Below, piece by piece: positions 48,685 through 58,932 of a DNA stretch of 64,000 bases. Below the pieces are notes generated by a model, which made no database searches, was not told where the DNA came from, and saw only the letters and a program-made list of their open reading frames with translations. Where the stretch lies: the NCBI RefSeq assembly GCF_014982745.1, contig NZ_JADCKA010000004.1:62001-126000 (forward strand), written 5' to 3'. The DNA is from Gallibacter intestinalis (GTDB taxonomy: Bacteria; Bacillota; Clostridia; Peptostreptococcales; Anaerovoracaceae). The position numbers and the translations under genes were made by a program. Position 1 is the stretch's first letter, and every line of letters starts with the position of its first letter.

Positions 48685-50190
48685 CTATTTTATACCGGAA
48701 GAAGTTTCCTTTGTGATTACGTCGTGGGCTCCGCCTTCCACGATGGAAGTTGCGGATACAATTGTAAGTTTTGCCTTCTTCTGAAGTTCTGGTATTGTCA
48801 GAACGCCGCAGTTGCACATTGTGGATTTAACCTTCTGCAGTGACTGCTTAACGTTGTCTGAAAGCATTCCGGCATATGGTACATAGGAATCAACGCCTTC
48901 TTCAAAGCTCAGCTTAGCATCGCCGCCCATGTCATATCTCTGCCAGTTTCTAGCTCTTGCAGAACCTTCACCCCAGTATTCCTTAACATAGCTTCCGTTA
49001 AGGTTAATCTTCTGACCTGGCGCTTCTTCAAATCTTGCAAAATATCTTCCCAGCATCAGGAAGTCAGCTCCCATGGCCAGAGCCAATGTCATGTGATAGT
49101 CGTATACGATACCGCCGTCGGAGCAGATAGGGATATATATGCCTGTTTTTTCAAAGTATTCGTTTCTCGCTTTGGCAACATCCTGTACCGCTGAAGCCTG
49201 TCCGCGTCCGATACCTTTCTGCTCTCTTGTGATGCAAATGGAACCGCCGCCGATACCGATTTTTATAAAGTCAGCACCTGCCTCTGCCAGGAATCTAAAG
49301 CCTTCGCCGTCCACTACGTTTCCGGCACCTATCTTAACGCTGTCGCCATACTTTTCTCTTACAAACTTAAGAGTTTCAGCCTGCCATTCGGAATAGCCTT
49401 CCGAAGAGTCGATGCACAGTATATCGGCTCCCGCATCCACCAGAGCAGGGATTCTTTCCTCGTAGTCTCTTGTGTTTACGCCGGCTCCCACGATGTATCT
49501 CTTGTGCTCATCAAGGATTTCATTAGGATTTGCCTTATGGCTATCGTAGTCCTTTCTGAATACAAAATGTGTAAGTCTCTGATTATCGTCTATTACAGGA
49601 AGGGAGTTTAGCTTGTTGTCCCAGAGAATATCGTTGGCTTCACTGAGAGTTGCTCCCGCCTTTGCATATATGAGTTTTTCAAAAGGAGTCATAAACTCTG
49701 ACACTTTAGTATCCGGATCCATACGGCTTACTCTGTAGTCTCTGGAAGTTACAAGACCTACCAGCTTGCCTTCAGCTGTACCGTCTTCTGTTACCGCCGT
49801 TGTGCTGTGTCCTGTTCTTGCTTTGAGTTCCAGCAGATCTCTGAGGGTCTGGTCCGGTCTGATGTTAGCATCGGATGTTACGAATCCTGCCTTTGTAGAC
49901 TTTGCCTTTCTTACCATTGCGGCCTGATCTTCTATGCTCTGAGAGCCGTAGATAAAGGATATGCCGCCTTCTTTAGCCAGTGCAACTGCCATCCTGTCAT
50001 CGGATACCGCCTGCATTACAGCGGATACCAGAGGGATGTTCATGGTGAGCGCTGGCTCTTCGCCCTTTTTAAACTTTACAACAGGTGTCTTTAAAGATAC
50101 GTTGTCTGTTCTGCATTCCTTGGATGAGTAACCAGGAATCAGCAGATATTCGTTGAAAGTTCTTGACGGTTCATTGAAAAACTGTGCCAT
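48685..50190 (-). CDS. guaB: IMP dehydrogenase
   Basis: 501 residues. The TIM barrel carries the catalytic loop [20 protein letters not shown] (about 316-335) with the active-site Cys. The flexible flap contains [12 protein letters not shown]. Two CBS domains lie within about 100-210 ([17 protein letters not shown]). It makes XMP from IMP with NAD, the rate-limiting step of GMP synthesis. AAGGAGG precedes the ATG. In operon with guaA. The GGGSICI form of the loop, rather than the commoner GPGSICTTR, marks a divergent IMPDH subgroup. Confidence 0.95.
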   Translation of the reverse strand: MAQFFNEPSRTFNEYLLIPGYSSKECRTDNVSLKTPVVKFKKGEEPALTMNIPLVSAVMQAVSDDRMAVALAKEGGISFIYGSQSIEDQAAMVRKAKSTKAGFVTSDANIRPDQTLRDLLELKARTGHSTTAVTEDGTAEGKLVGLVTSRDYRVSRMDPDTKVSEFMTPFEKLIYAKAGATLSEANDILWDNKLNSLPVIDDNQRLTHFVFRKDYDSHKANPNEILDEHKRYIVGAGVNTRDYEERIPALVDAGADILCIDSSEGYSEWQAETLKFVREKYGDSVKIGAGNVVDGEGFRFLAEAGADFIKIGIGGGSICITREQKGIGRGQASAVQDVAKARNEYFEKTGIYIPICSDGGIVYDYHMTLALAMGADFLMLGRYFARFEEAPGQKINLNGSYVKEYWGEGSARARNWQRYDMGGDAKLSFEEGVDSYVPYAGMLSDNVKQSLQKVKSTMCNCGVLTIPELQKKAKLTIVSATSIVEGGAHDVITKETSSGIK

Positions 50191-50271
50191 GTGTCCTCCT
50201 TAATTTATATCCATTACTCAAATAACTTATTAATTTATCTTTCCAAATCCACTCTTTCGTTAATAATTCAT

Positions 50272-50301
50272 TTTATATGAAAAGACTGAAATTGTAAACA
50301 A
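50272..50301 (-). promoter_or_regulatory. Possible guaB promoter
   Basis: On the minus strand TTGTTT (50296-50301), 18-bp spacer, TATAAA (50272-50277), about 80 bp upstream of guaB. I see no purine riboswitch. Confidence 0.35.
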
Positions 50302-50387
50302 TTTAAAGACAATTCAGCGTTAAAATAATTCGTGACAGCAAACACTTAAGAATTGCCGGTATACTGGAGATTGTTATCGGTGCTGTT

Positions 50388-50612
50388 ATGCTTATATTTA
50401 CATGGCAGCTGGCAGAAGCAGGAGACTTTTCCGATGTTATCGACGAAGGTCTTGCAAGCAAGGCTCTGATACTCGGTCTGATTCTTTTTGTTATGAATCT
50501 GTGGGAATTCTTTATCTACGCAAACGATGTGACACAGATAATACTGCACGCCATCACTTTGATTGTGCCGTATTACTACCTGCCTAACGCATTCAGAAAC
50601 ATCAGATCTTAA
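50388..50612 (+). CDS. Small membrane protein, start unsettled
   Basis: 74 residues from the ATG at 50388, but the frame is open further upstream. The upstream codons read like coding sequence (HLRIAGILEIVIGAVM). No ATG, GTG or TTG with a ribosome site is found there. Two or three hydrophobic helices (ALILGLILFVMNLWEFFIYA; IILHAITLIVPYYYLPNAF). Either a gene with an unusual start (such as ATT) or a 5'-truncated remnant. It stands alone between guaB and the next operon, on the opposite strand. Confidence 0.45.
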   Translation: MLIFTWQLAEAGDFSDVIDEGLASKALILGLILFVMNLWEFFIYANDVTQIILHAITLIVPYYYLPNAFRNIRS

Positions 50613-50632
50613 TTTTAGGGTTATCGGACAAA

Positions 50633-50660
50633 AAAATCGGGGATTTATTTCCCCGATTTT
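50633..50660. terminator. Terminator between convergent genes
   Basis: Perfect 10-bp stem AAAATCGGGG/CCCCGATTTT (50633-50642, 50651-50660) with A and T runs; it overlaps the last codons of the minus-strand peptidase gene. Confidence 0.75.
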
Positions 50661-51214
50661 GGTCTTAATCTTTCTACTGAATCTTCATCTTTTCTCTTTT
50701 TCTTATCATGGAAATAGTAAGCAAACAGAATAACGCCTACTGCAATCAGTACTATTCCCACTATCTGATATGGTTGCATATTGTAAAACACCTCGTTTCT
50801 TTCATGAAATATCATTATCATGAAGCCTGCGACCAAAAACGGCCCCAAAGCAAAATAATCCTTTAAATTCTTTTTTCCGGTTATGAGAAGTACAAGACCA
50901 TACATTCCCGATGCGGTTATTCCCATTAGGGCCCCTGTAACGGTTATTTTATATCCGCAAAAGAGTCCAACAGCTGCGGTTAGCTTTATATCGCCGCCTC
51001 CGAATGCTCCCGGCACAATCACATTTGTCAAAAGCATAAAGATTGGAACAATCAGCATTCCTGCAAGCTCATCTGCAGGGCTGTCCATTGTAATTATGCC
51101 CGTTACAAGGATTAGCAGATTTAGTCTATCCGGAAGCCTGCGAGTCTTAATATCTATAGCCGCTTGAGCTATAAGCAATCCCGTTACAGCTGCAACAAGA
51201 TATATATTATTCAC
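50645..51214 (-). CDS. A24-family prepilin peptidase (short, TadV/CpaA type)
   Basis: 189 residues with about six membrane segments. It carries both catalytic aspartates, AIDIKTRRLP (about 20-29) and FGGGDIKL (about 71-78), but lacks the N-terminal methyltransferase domain of PilD, as in TadV/CpaA. It cleaves leader peptides of type IV pilins, probably Flp/Tad-type. No pilin genes are in the window. Starts with GTG whose G is the last base of the decarboxylase stop codon (TAGTG, 51214), so it is translated by coupling. Last gene of a long operon. Confidence 0.85.
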   Translation of the reverse strand: MNNIYLVAAVTGLLIAQAAIDIKTRRLPDRLNLLILVTGIITMDSPADELAGMLIVPIFMLLTNVIVPGAFGGGDIKLTAAVGLFCGYKITVTGALMGITASGMYGLVLLITGKKNLKDYFALGPFLVAGFMIMIFHERNEVFYNMQPYQIVGIVLIAVGVILFAYYFHDKKKRKDEDSVERLRPKSGK

Positions 51215-52641
51215 TATTTATATACGTGAATGGTCCCCTTATCCGATAACCCCGACACTTTGCTTTCTTCTGCTGCCAGTTTAAGATTTTCCAGTATTTC
51301 TTCGGTAAATTCCTCGCCCGGACATATAAATGGTATTCCCGGTGGGTAAGGTATTACCGTAACTGCACTTACCCTGCCTTGGCATTTATCCAAAGCTATT
51401 TCTTCGGTTTCATTTCCGTGTTCCTTTACAGAGCCGGGCTTTGGCAGTTTCCATGCTTTACGCTTTTCTTTGCACGGCATATCCGTTGCAATTTCTATCG
51501 TATCGTCTAACGCCGATAAAAGTTTTTCATAATCGCTACGCTCATTTCCCATGCCTGTCATGGCCATGAGAATGTCGCCTGTGTAAAGCTCAGAGTCTAT
51601 ACCTTTACTTCTCAGATATTCATCGAGAGCTTTGCCACTTACGCTACCACCAGCCACCTTTATGTTCAGCTTTGTCCTGTCCGTATCCAATCCGGAAATG
51701 ACTTCTACTCCGTCAATATCTTTGATTTTTTTATAAAAAAGATCCAAATTTTCCTTCCACTGACCAAATAGCTCTTTGCCGTGACTTTTTATAATCTCAG
51801 CATTTACAGCCAGGGATGCCATGAGAATATATGAAGGGCTCGTGCTCTGAAGCATATTCAGATTTTCCCTTAGCAGCCTTTGATTTACTCTATCCGATAC
51901 CACATTGAGCAAAGCGCTCTGGGTGAAGCTACCCAGGGTCTTATGAATGCTGTTGATGACAATATCAGCACCGCCTGTTTCTGCAGATACAGGTAAATCT
52001 TCATTTAAGCCAAAGCCTTCAAATAGTTTAAGATGCGCTCCGTGGGCCTGATCCGTAATCAGTATCCTTCCTCTTTTGTGCACCTCATCTGCGATGGCTC
52101 TGACATCACTGCATACACCGTAATAGTTAGGGCTTGTAATAAGCACCGCCTGTATGTCTTTATCCCTATCCAGAGCCTCTGCCACATCTTCGGGATTTAT
52201 CTTACCCATAATCCCAAAATCCTCATACATTTCCGGCTGAAGATATACGGGCGTTATATTGCCCAGCTTGAGTGCCGAATATGCAGATCTGTGGCTGCCT
52301 CTGGACATAAGGGTTTTTTTACCCGGCGCCGCCGAACTCAGCATCGCCGCCATAACGCCGGCGGTGCTGCCGTTGACCAGCAGGAAGCTCTTTTCAACTC
52401 CGTAAAGCTTCCTGTAGTCCTCCTCCAGCCCCTTTATAATGCCTTCCGGGCTGTGGAGGTTGTCGGCGCCGGCAATTTCCGTAATATCCATATCGGCGAC
52501 AGTTGCCATATTCCCTAAAAATCTGTCATATCCAAAGCGTCTGTAAAGTCTGCCGCCCTTATGACCGGGCATATGAAAGGACACTCTGTCGCCCTTTGCG
52601 TGTTCTGTCAAAAATTCCAGTAAAGTCATTTTCTTACACAC
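51214..52641 (-). CDS. Orn/Lys/Arg decarboxylase-family PLP enzyme
   Basis: 475 residues (GTG at 52641; an in-frame ATG at 52629 is an alternative). Belongs to the fold-type I Orn/Lys/Arg decarboxylases of the short YaaO/SpeA-like kind in Firmicutes. FHMPGHKGG (about 22-30) is at the N-terminus, ITDQAHGAHL holds the Asp/His pair around PLP, and SIHKTLGSFTQSALLN holds the PLP Lys. A C-terminal domain ends in PYPPGIPFICPGE. Probably decarboxylates arginine or lysine for polyamine synthesis; the exact substrate is not readable. It follows serS by 20 bp. Confidence 0.85.
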   Translation of the reverse strand: MCKKMTLLEFLTEHAKGDRVSFHMPGHKGGRLYRRFGYDRFLGNMATVADMDITEIAGADNLHSPEGIIKGLEEDYRKLYGVEKSFLLVNGSTAGVMAAMLSSAAPGKKTLMSRGSHRSAYSALKLGNITPVYLQPEMYEDFGIMGKINPEDVAEALDRDKDIQAVLITSPNYYGVCSDVRAIADEVHKRGRILITDQAHGAHLKLFEGFGLNEDLPVSAETGGADIVINSIHKTLGSFTQSALLNVVSDRVNQRLLRENLNMLQSTSPSYILMASLAVNAEIIKSHGKELFGQWKENLDLFYKKIKDIDGVEVISGLDTDRTKLNIKVAGGSVSGKALDEYLRSKGIDSELYTGDILMAMTGMGNERSDYEKLLSALDDTIEIATDMPCKEKRKAWKLPKPGSVKEHGNETEEIALDKCQGRVSAVTVIPYPPGIPFICPGEEFTEEILENLKLAAEESKVSGLSDKGTIHVYK

Positions 52642-52661
52642 ATCTGTAACTGTGTTATTTA

Positions 52662-53936
52662 CTATTTAGTGATTTTGTCGCAGCCCATGTACTTTCTCAG
52701 AGCTTCAGGTATCACGATTGAGCCGTCAGCCTGCTGATAGTTTTCCATAACCGCCGCAACTGTTCTTCCTACTGCAAGGCCGGAACCGTTGAGTGTATGA
52801 ACAAATTCAGGCTTGCTCTTGGCATCTCTTCTAAATCTGATGTTGGCTCTTCTTGCCTGATAATCTTCAAAGTTGGAGCAGGAAGAAATTTCAACATATC
52901 TTCCGTAGCTTGGCATCCAAACTTCGATATCGTAAGTCTTTGCAGATGAGAATCCCAGGTCGCCTGTGCTGAGAGTTACGACTCTATATGGAATTTCAAG
53001 AATCTGCAGCACTTCCTCTGCTGCGTTAAGCAGGCTTTCCAGTTCGTCGTAGGAAGTTTCAGGCTTTACGAATTTAACCAGCTCAACCTTGTTAAACTGA
53101 TGCTGTCTTACAAGACCTCTTGTATCTCTACCAGCAGAGCCTGCTTCCTTTCTGAAGCATGGAGTATATGCAGTGTAGTAAAGAGGCAGTTCTTCAGCTG
53201 TGAGGATTTCGCCGCTTCTCAGGTTAGTTACAGGTACCTCTGCAGTAGGAATCAAGAAGAAATCCTTTGCAGGTACATGGAACATATCGTCTTCAAACTT
53301 AGGAAGCTGACCTGTGCCTGTCATGGCATCTCTGTTTACCATGAATGGAGGCAGGAATTCAGTAAATCCGTGTTTTTCAGTGTGCAGATCCAGCATGAAG
53401 TTAACCAGGGATCTTTCCAGTCTGGAGCCTTTGCCCTTGTATACGGTAAATCTTGTTCCCGCAATCTTGGCTGCTCTTTCAAAGTCCAGAATGTCAAGAT
53501 CTGTTCCCAGATCCCAGTGAGCCTTAAATTCAAAATCAAATTTTGTAGGTTCGCCTACCTTTTTGTATTCAACGTTGTCGCTGTCGTCTTTGCCGAAAGG
53601 AACATCTGAGGCCGGAGTGTTAGGTACGTTGAGCAAAGCGTCTTTGAGTTCCGCTTCAACTTCCGCAACCTGTGCATCGTACTTCTTGATTTCGTCGGAC
53701 AGCTCTTTCATTTCCGCCATAACAGCTGAAGTGTCCTGTCCTTCCTTCTTCATCTTAGGTATTTCTCTGGAAACTGTGGACTGCTTATTTTTCATCTGTT
53801 CAACTACAGACAGAAGTTCTCTTCTCTTTTTGTCCAGTTCAGGTATTCTGTCGATACCAAAGTCTCCCTGTCCTCTTCTTTCGACTGCCGCTTTGACTTC
53901 ATCGAAATTTTCTCTGATTCTTTTAATATCCAGCAT
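52662..53936 (-). CDS. serS: Seryl-tRNA synthetase
   Basis: 424 residues. The N-terminal antiparallel coiled-coil arm (about 30-105) grips the tRNA-Ser variable arm. Class II motif 2 ([20 protein letters not shown], about 269-288) and motif 3 ([20 protein letters not shown]) are intact. GGAGGG precedes the ATG. It sits inside an operon after glutamine synthetase (33 bp); no T-box leader is seen at the gene itself. Confidence 0.97.
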   Translation of the reverse strand: MLDIKRIRENFDEVKAAVERRGQGDFGIDRIPELDKKRRELLSVVEQMKNKQSTVSREIPKMKKEGQDTSAVMAEMKELSDEIKKYDAQVAEVEAELKDALLNVPNTPASDVPFGKDDSDNVEYKKVGEPTKFDFEFKAHWDLGTDLDILDFERAAKIAGTRFTVYKGKGSRLERSLVNFMLDLHTEKHGFTEFLPPFMVNRDAMTGTGQLPKFEDDMFHVPAKDFFLIPTAEVPVTNLRSGEILTAEELPLYYTAYTPCFRKEAGSAGRDTRGLVRQHQFNKVELVKFVKPETSYDELESLLNAAEEVLQILEIPYRVVTLSTGDLGFSSAKTYDIEVWMPSYGRYVEISSCSNFEDYQARRANIRFRRDAKSKPEFVHTLNGSGLAVGRTVAAVMENYQQADGSIVIPEALRKYMGCDKITK

Positions 53937-53969
53937 TTTTGTTCCCTCCGATCAAATATTTAAAGTTTA

Positions 53970-55886
53970 TTAAAACAAGTTACGCTTGTACATCATGTAC
54001 AGATAGTTCAGTTCTTCCACCTTATCATTCATTTCTATCTGAAGATCTGAAGCTGTCTGATAATCTCCCGAATCAAGGGCTGTTATAATTCTTGCAAGCA
54101 AGCACGGTTCAGCCAGAGTGTTCTTGCCAAGATAATTTCTCAGCTTATCTATTCTGCTCCAGTATGCCACATCGTAGTCGGCACAGTCGCCGTCAATGTG
54201 AAGCTTAACCGTACTTCTTATAAGGTCCATATTGTTTGGAATAATTCTGTTATGAAGCTCTGTGGCCCATCTACTGAGCATCGCCTGTCTATAGGATTTC
54301 AGTGTCACATCATTCATAACTCCCCCTACGCTAAGAACCTTGATCTTTTCATCCTGATCCTCATAGGCACAGAGGTTTTCCCACACAGTACGAGGAGCCC
54401 TACCAAAGTATATATCTCTTTCAGCAGGAGTGTAGCTGTCATACACATTTTCCTCGCTTCTATATATTCTGTCTGTTTCCAGATAAAAATCCTCTTCTCC
54501 CATTTTCTTGGAAAGGGATTTTTCCAAATCCGCCGATGTCTTGCCATTTTCCAGAGCAACCTTGATACCGTCCAGCATTGCCATATATGCCGCAGCAACT
54601 ATCAGATAAGTATTTGCCGTTGGACATGGTCCTCTAAGCTCAAATCTTGTTGCCAGCGGATTGCCTATATCTCTGATAAGACCAAGCAGCACGGTTCTGT
54701 TTCTTGAAGGTGTGCTTGGATTGTGGCCCAGAGAAGTTACAACACATACAGGAGCCTCGTATCCAGGCTTAAGTCTGTTGAAGGCATCATTATTTGGAGC
54801 CACAAAAGGATTTACTGCCTCATAGTTTTTCATAAGTCCCATAAGAGCCGCAAGGCCTACAGGAGAAGCAAAATCCTTTGTCATATCCTTAGGGCTAAAC
54901 AGGTTTACAGGCTTTCCGTTTTTAAGCTTTGCGGAAACTCCAAGGTGAGTATGTTCACCGCTTCCGGCTATGCCCGGCAAAGGCTTTGCCGCAAAGGTAA
55001 CATCGAGGCCATGTACTCTGAATACATCTCTTACGATGTATTTAATCATGTTTTCGTTATCGGCAGCCTGAAGAGCTGTAGAATATTTCCAGTCGATTTC
55101 CAGCTGCTCCATGATGTGGTCGTAGTTTCCGGAATTGCTCATCTTGGCTTTAACGCCGCCTACTTCCTTATGACCCATTTCCACTTCAAAGCCATAGTGA
55201 TCTAAAAGGATGAGCACAGACTCAAGAGCCTTTCTTACAGGTCCCACAGTCCTCTTCCAGTACTGCTCCTTGAGCACCTGAGCTGTTGAAAGTTCTTCTC
55301 TATCCGTCTGATCATCAGGAGTCTTTACCCAAAATTCCAGCTCCGTTGCCGATGTCAGCACCAGATGATCTATGTCATCCACACTGTCTATCATCATATT
55401 TTCAAATACATAAGGATGCTGTCTCAAAGTGTCCATAAGCTGCTCTTCAAACACCCTTACAGCATTTCTGAGAACAACCCTTGAGCCTACCTCTGCCACA
55501 TCGTTATGAATCAGAAATGACGGTATTCTCAATGTACCCACAGGCAAACCGGTCTGTCTGTCTATGTTTATAAGGTTATGGTCCACATACCAGTTGACAT
55601 CCTTATCGGGGATAATATCCACCTTGGCATTGTTAAGCACTGCGATATTAGGAAGCACAACCGATGAGCCGTCCGTCTGCACGCCTGAGCTCATAAGCTT
55701 TTCAAAATCGTCAAAGAAAGCCTTTACTGGAATCTTTTCATCGGTATCGTTTCCGCTCATATCTATTCCCACAAGGGAAACAAACTTTACTTCCGGATGT
55801 TCTCCCAGTATCTTTTCCAAGTCTTCCTTGCTGTGCTTTTCCGGTGGTATGCAGTAAAGCATTTTGTTTAAATCAAAATCAAACAT
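53970..55886 (-). CDS. glnA: Large glutamine synthetase
   Basis: 638 residues, longer than the usual 440-470 of GlnA because of a C-terminal helical extension of about 150 residues. GS signatures are clear: the early GVQTDGSSV stretch (about 68-76), IAGSGEHTHLGVSAKL (about 328-343), FNRLKPGYEAPV (about 391-402) and ATRFELRGPCPTANTYL (about 436-452). It forms glutamine from glutamate and ammonia with ATP. GGAGGG precedes the ATG. The lengthened C-terminus might carry regulation. Operon context with serS and UPF0182 is unusual. Confidence 0.85.
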   Translation of the reverse strand: MFDFDLNKMLYCIPPEKHSKEDLEKILGEHPEVKFVSLVGIDMSGNDTDEKIPVKAFFDDFEKLMSSGVQTDGSSVVLPNIAVLNNAKVDIIPDKDVNWYVDHNLINIDRQTGLPVGTLRIPSFLIHNDVAEVGSRVVLRNAVRVFEEQLMDTLRQHPYVFENMMIDSVDDIDHLVLTSATELEFWVKTPDDQTDREELSTAQVLKEQYWKRTVGPVRKALESVLILLDHYGFEVEMGHKEVGGVKAKMSNSGNYDHIMEQLEIDWKYSTALQAADNENMIKYIVRDVFRVHGLDVTFAAKPLPGIAGSGEHTHLGVSAKLKNGKPVNLFSPKDMTKDFASPVGLAALMGLMKNYEAVNPFVAPNNDAFNRLKPGYEAPVCVVTSLGHNPSTPSRNRTVLLGLIRDIGNPLATRFELRGPCPTANTYLIVAAAYMAMLDGIKVALENGKTSADLEKSLSKKMGEEDFYLETDRIYRSEENVYDSYTPAERDIYFGRAPRTVWENLCAYEDQDEKIKVLSVGGVMNDVTLKSYRQAMLSRWATELHNRIIPNNMDLIRSTVKLHIDGDCADYDVAYWSRIDKLRNYLGKNTLAEPCLLARIITALDSGDYQTASDLQIEMNDKVEELNYLYMMYKRNLF

Positions 55887-55901
55887 CAGACCCTCCTGTC
55901 T

Positions 55902-58900
55902 TTATTTTTCCAGTTCCTTAAGATAACCTTCCAGTTCGTCCAGATATTCTCCGTATTTTGCCCAGTCGCCGCTTTCCTGTGCCTTCACGGCATTGTCAAA
56001 GGCATCGTTGGCTGACTGTATCAGTTCCGTCATGCTTGCCTTTTCTCCCGATGAGGAATCTTTGCTATCTGACGACGATCCTGAGGATGAATCCCTTTCT
56101 TCTATAGTGCCGTCACCGAACAGAGAATTAAGGGCTTCTGCCAATGTCGGCTCATAGGCTATCCTATCACCGTATACTACGATTACACGTTTTACCTCAG
56201 GTATTGATGATTCCGAAGCCTCCAGGTAAACCGGTTCTACATAGAGCAGTGACTCTTCTATAGGGATAACGAACATGTTACCTCTGGAATACTTGGATCC
56301 CGAGCTGTTCCACAGTGAAAATTCCTTGGATATTTCCGGATCCTGGTCTATCTGAGCTTCAACCTGCTGAGGTCCGTATACAACCTTATTCTTAGGAAGC
56401 TGATAGAGTATCAGCTCGCCGTAATTGTCGCCATCGTTACGGGCAACCATCAGGCCGGCCATGTTCTTTTTATCCTTTGGAGTAAACGGAACGGAGTTTA
56501 CAAATTCCGCTTCACTTTCTCCCGGAAGATTCATTATATAGTAGTTTGGCTCCATCTCCTTTTCTTCGGTGCCGTAAGTTTCCTTAGCTATATCCCACTG
56601 GTCTTCGTTCTGATAGAACACTCTCACGTCTTCCATATGGTATCTGCTGTATACCTTTGCCTGGGTATCAAACAGCTGATTTGGATATCTCATATGAGCC
56701 TTGAGACCTTCCGGCATGTCGTCTCCATCCTTAAACAATTCCGGATAGATCTTGCTAAATGTTGCCGCTATAGGGTCTTCCTTATCGACTACATAATAAT
56801 CCACTGTTCCGTTATATGCGTCGATTATTACCTTAACGGAGTTTCTCACATAGTTTGTCTTTGTGTTATCCACATCATAAGGCTCCGAATAAGGGAACTG
56901 AGTGCTTGTGGTATATGCATCTATTATCCAGTACAGTTTGCCGCCTTCAGTTACGATGTACGGATCGTTATCGTACTGCAGATACGGCATTATCTTTTGC
57001 ACTCTGTCGGAAATATTTCTGTTTATGATAATTTTTGAATCTCCATCAATATTGGAGGATACCAATATCTTAGGATTTTTCTCCTTGATGGTGAACATCA
57101 ACCTATTTATGAGGTTGAGCTTTATACCTGCAGTTCCTTCGTACTGTGTATACTTGTTTTCATCTCCATCAGGATAGTCGAACTCATCTTCATTGGTTCC
57201 GACTATGGCATATTCGTTTGTCATTTCTCCAAAGTAGATTTCCGGCCTATCTATGGAAATCTCTTCAACCTGTGAAGTCGGAGGAATGTTCTTTATAAGC
57301 ATCTCCGGCTGACCGCTGGCCGTTATTTCATCAACCCTGGAAAGGGTGACGCCGTAGCCGTGAGTATATTTAAGATGCTTGTTGAGCCATGTCTGGCTTA
57401 TCTTTTCTTCATCTATTTCTCTGGCGGAAAGGAATGTCTGGGTGTATTCACCGTTGACCATATACCTGTCCACATCCACATCGTGGAAAGTGTAATACTG
57501 TCTTATGGACTGTGTCTGATTATAGAATGTCTCCGCCGGTTCATAGTCGTTTATTCTGATATTGGAGATGGTAGCCTGATTGTTGGCTATATCTTCCCCT
57601 GTCAGTTCATCATTTGCTTCAAAGGACTGAACCTTTACATCCTCAAGGCCGTATGCCTTCTGAGTAAACTCGATGTTTCTTTCAAGATATTCGCTTTCTC
57701 TGGCGATTTCATTAGGTGAAACGATAAGGCTCTGTACAGCATAGGCTCCTCCTACACCAAGGAGATTAACCGCTATCATCACCACAGGTACAACGACTAT
57801 CATCTTTAGCTTATGCTTTGCAACGCCGACGACAACCGAAACTGCACCTACTAGAGAAAGAACTATAAGCAGTCTATACATCCACAGTGTAATTGTAACA
57901 TCTGTAAATCCCGCTCCGTATACGGCACCTCTATGTCCGTAAAGCAGCTCAAACTGCTTAAGCAGGAAATGCACTGCCAGCATGATAAACAGCAGCGTAC
58001 CCATGATTGTTATCTGCTTTGAGGCGATTGTAAATAGCCTCTTTATATTGTCACTGTCGATGGAGTTTTTCTTTTTTTCTACACCTGAGCCGAAGTTTCC
58101 AACCTTGTCAAAGATTCCTGCAAACTTTTCAAATGGTGTTCCCTTGAGATTTTCGGAAAATCCGCTTCCGCCGGAGCCCTCTGAGCTGCTGCTCTTGGCT
58201 TCCGTACGATAAGCCTTACCGTCACGGAAAGTATAGCTGTATTCTCCATCTGAAAATCTGTCATATTCTTTGAAAGGATCTCCTCCCGGAGAAGTTCCTC
58301 CAGTGCTGCCTTCTTCTCCCTTGAACAATCTCGGATGTCTCGTACCCATGAGCACCATGTAGTACAGCACCGTAAATATCAAGAATGCTGCCAGCACTAT
58401 TATTATCAGAGTGTTAAGCTGTCTTAAAAAGTCCAGCTTGAATATATAAAAGGAAACATCCAGTCCGAACAGCGGGTCATCGTATCCGAAATCGGTGCTG
58501 TTAAAAAACTGTAGTGCTGAAAACCACAGGAGAGTTACCGCAAAGAAGGTAACGATGGCACCGAATATCGCTGCCATCAGCCATGATATTGCATTTATGC
58601 TCCTGCTTTCTTCAAAATCGTTTGAAATAACCTTTTTATAATAGCTTTTTTTGATAAGCTTGAAATATACATATGTAAGGAAAGTGATGACAATAAATGT
58701 CGGCACACCTATCTTAAGCTGCGTAAACAGCTTTGTGAAAAATACTCCTACATAGTCAAGCTCTTTAAACCACAGAAAATCTGTGATAAATCCTATAAGT
58801 GCTACAAAGAGCACCAGCAGTATTACTATGGCAACAATGACTGCTTTAAGCTTTTTGTGGCCGCCTTTATGTCTTTCTTCCTTGGGCGGTCGCGTTTTTC

Positions 58901-58913
58901 TGCTGAGTTTCAA
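55902..58913 (-). CDS. UPF0182-family membrane protein
   Basis: 1003 residues. The TTG at 58913 is the start: AGGAGG lies exactly 6 nt before it, and MKLSRKTRPPKEERHKGG follows. Seven hydrophobic segments fall within about 22-400, separated by a Ser/Gly-rich loop (SSSSEGSGGSGF). A large outer domain follows (about 410-930) with UPF0182 features (RVDEITASGQPEMLIKNIPP; YTTSTQFPYS). The C-terminus is Ser-rich with a predicted helical tail. The function of UPF0182 proteins is not known. It lies between glnA and the zinc-ribbon protein, gaps under 20 bp. Confidence 0.85.
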   Translation of the reverse strand: MKLSRKTRPPKEERHKGGHKKLKAVIVAIVILLVLFVALIGFITDFLWFKELDYVGVFFTKLFTQLKIGVPTFIVITFLTYVYFKLIKKSYYKKVISNDFEESRSINAISWLMAAIFGAIVTFFAVTLLWFSALQFFNSTDFGYDDPLFGLDVSFYIFKLDFLRQLNTLIIIVLAAFLIFTVLYYMVLMGTRHPRLFKGEEGSTGGTSPGGDPFKEYDRFSDGEYSYTFRDGKAYRTEAKSSSSEGSGGSGFSENLKGTPFEKFAGIFDKVGNFGSGVEKKKNSIDSDNIKRLFTIASKQITIMGTLLFIMLAVHFLLKQFELLYGHRGAVYGAGFTDVTITLWMYRLLIVLSLVGAVSVVVGVAKHKLKMIVVVPVVMIAVNLLGVGGAYAVQSLIVSPNEIARESEYLERNIEFTQKAYGLEDVKVQSFEANDELTGEDIANNQATISNIRINDYEPAETFYNQTQSIRQYYTFHDVDVDRYMVNGEYTQTFLSAREIDEEKISQTWLNKHLKYTHGYGVTLSRVDEITASGQPEMLIKNIPPTSQVEEISIDRPEIYFGEMTNEYAIVGTNEDEFDYPDGDENKYTQYEGTAGIKLNLINRLMFTIKEKNPKILVSSNIDGDSKIIINRNISDRVQKIMPYLQYDNDPYIVTEGGKLYWIIDAYTTSTQFPYSEPYDVDNTKTNYVRNSVKVIIDAYNGTVDYYVVDKEDPIAATFSKIYPELFKDGDDMPEGLKAHMRYPNQLFDTQAKVYSRYHMEDVRVFYQNEDQWDIAKETYGTEEKEMEPNYYIMNLPGESEAEFVNSVPFTPKDKKNMAGLMVARNDGDNYGELILYQLPKNKVVYGPQQVEAQIDQDPEISKEFSLWNSSGSKYSRGNMFVIPIEESLLYVEPVYLEASESSIPEVKRVIVVYGDRIAYEPTLAEALNSLFGDGTIEERDSSSGSSSDSKDSSSGEKASMTELIQSANDAFDNAVKAQESGDWAKYGEYLDELEGYLKELEK

Positions 58914-58932
58914 GTTTTACCTCCTGTGCGGC

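Noticed and set aside
50191-50345. Purine riboswitch upstream of guaB
   Set aside because: No conserved purine-riboswitch core or three-way junction could be found in this AT-rich leader.
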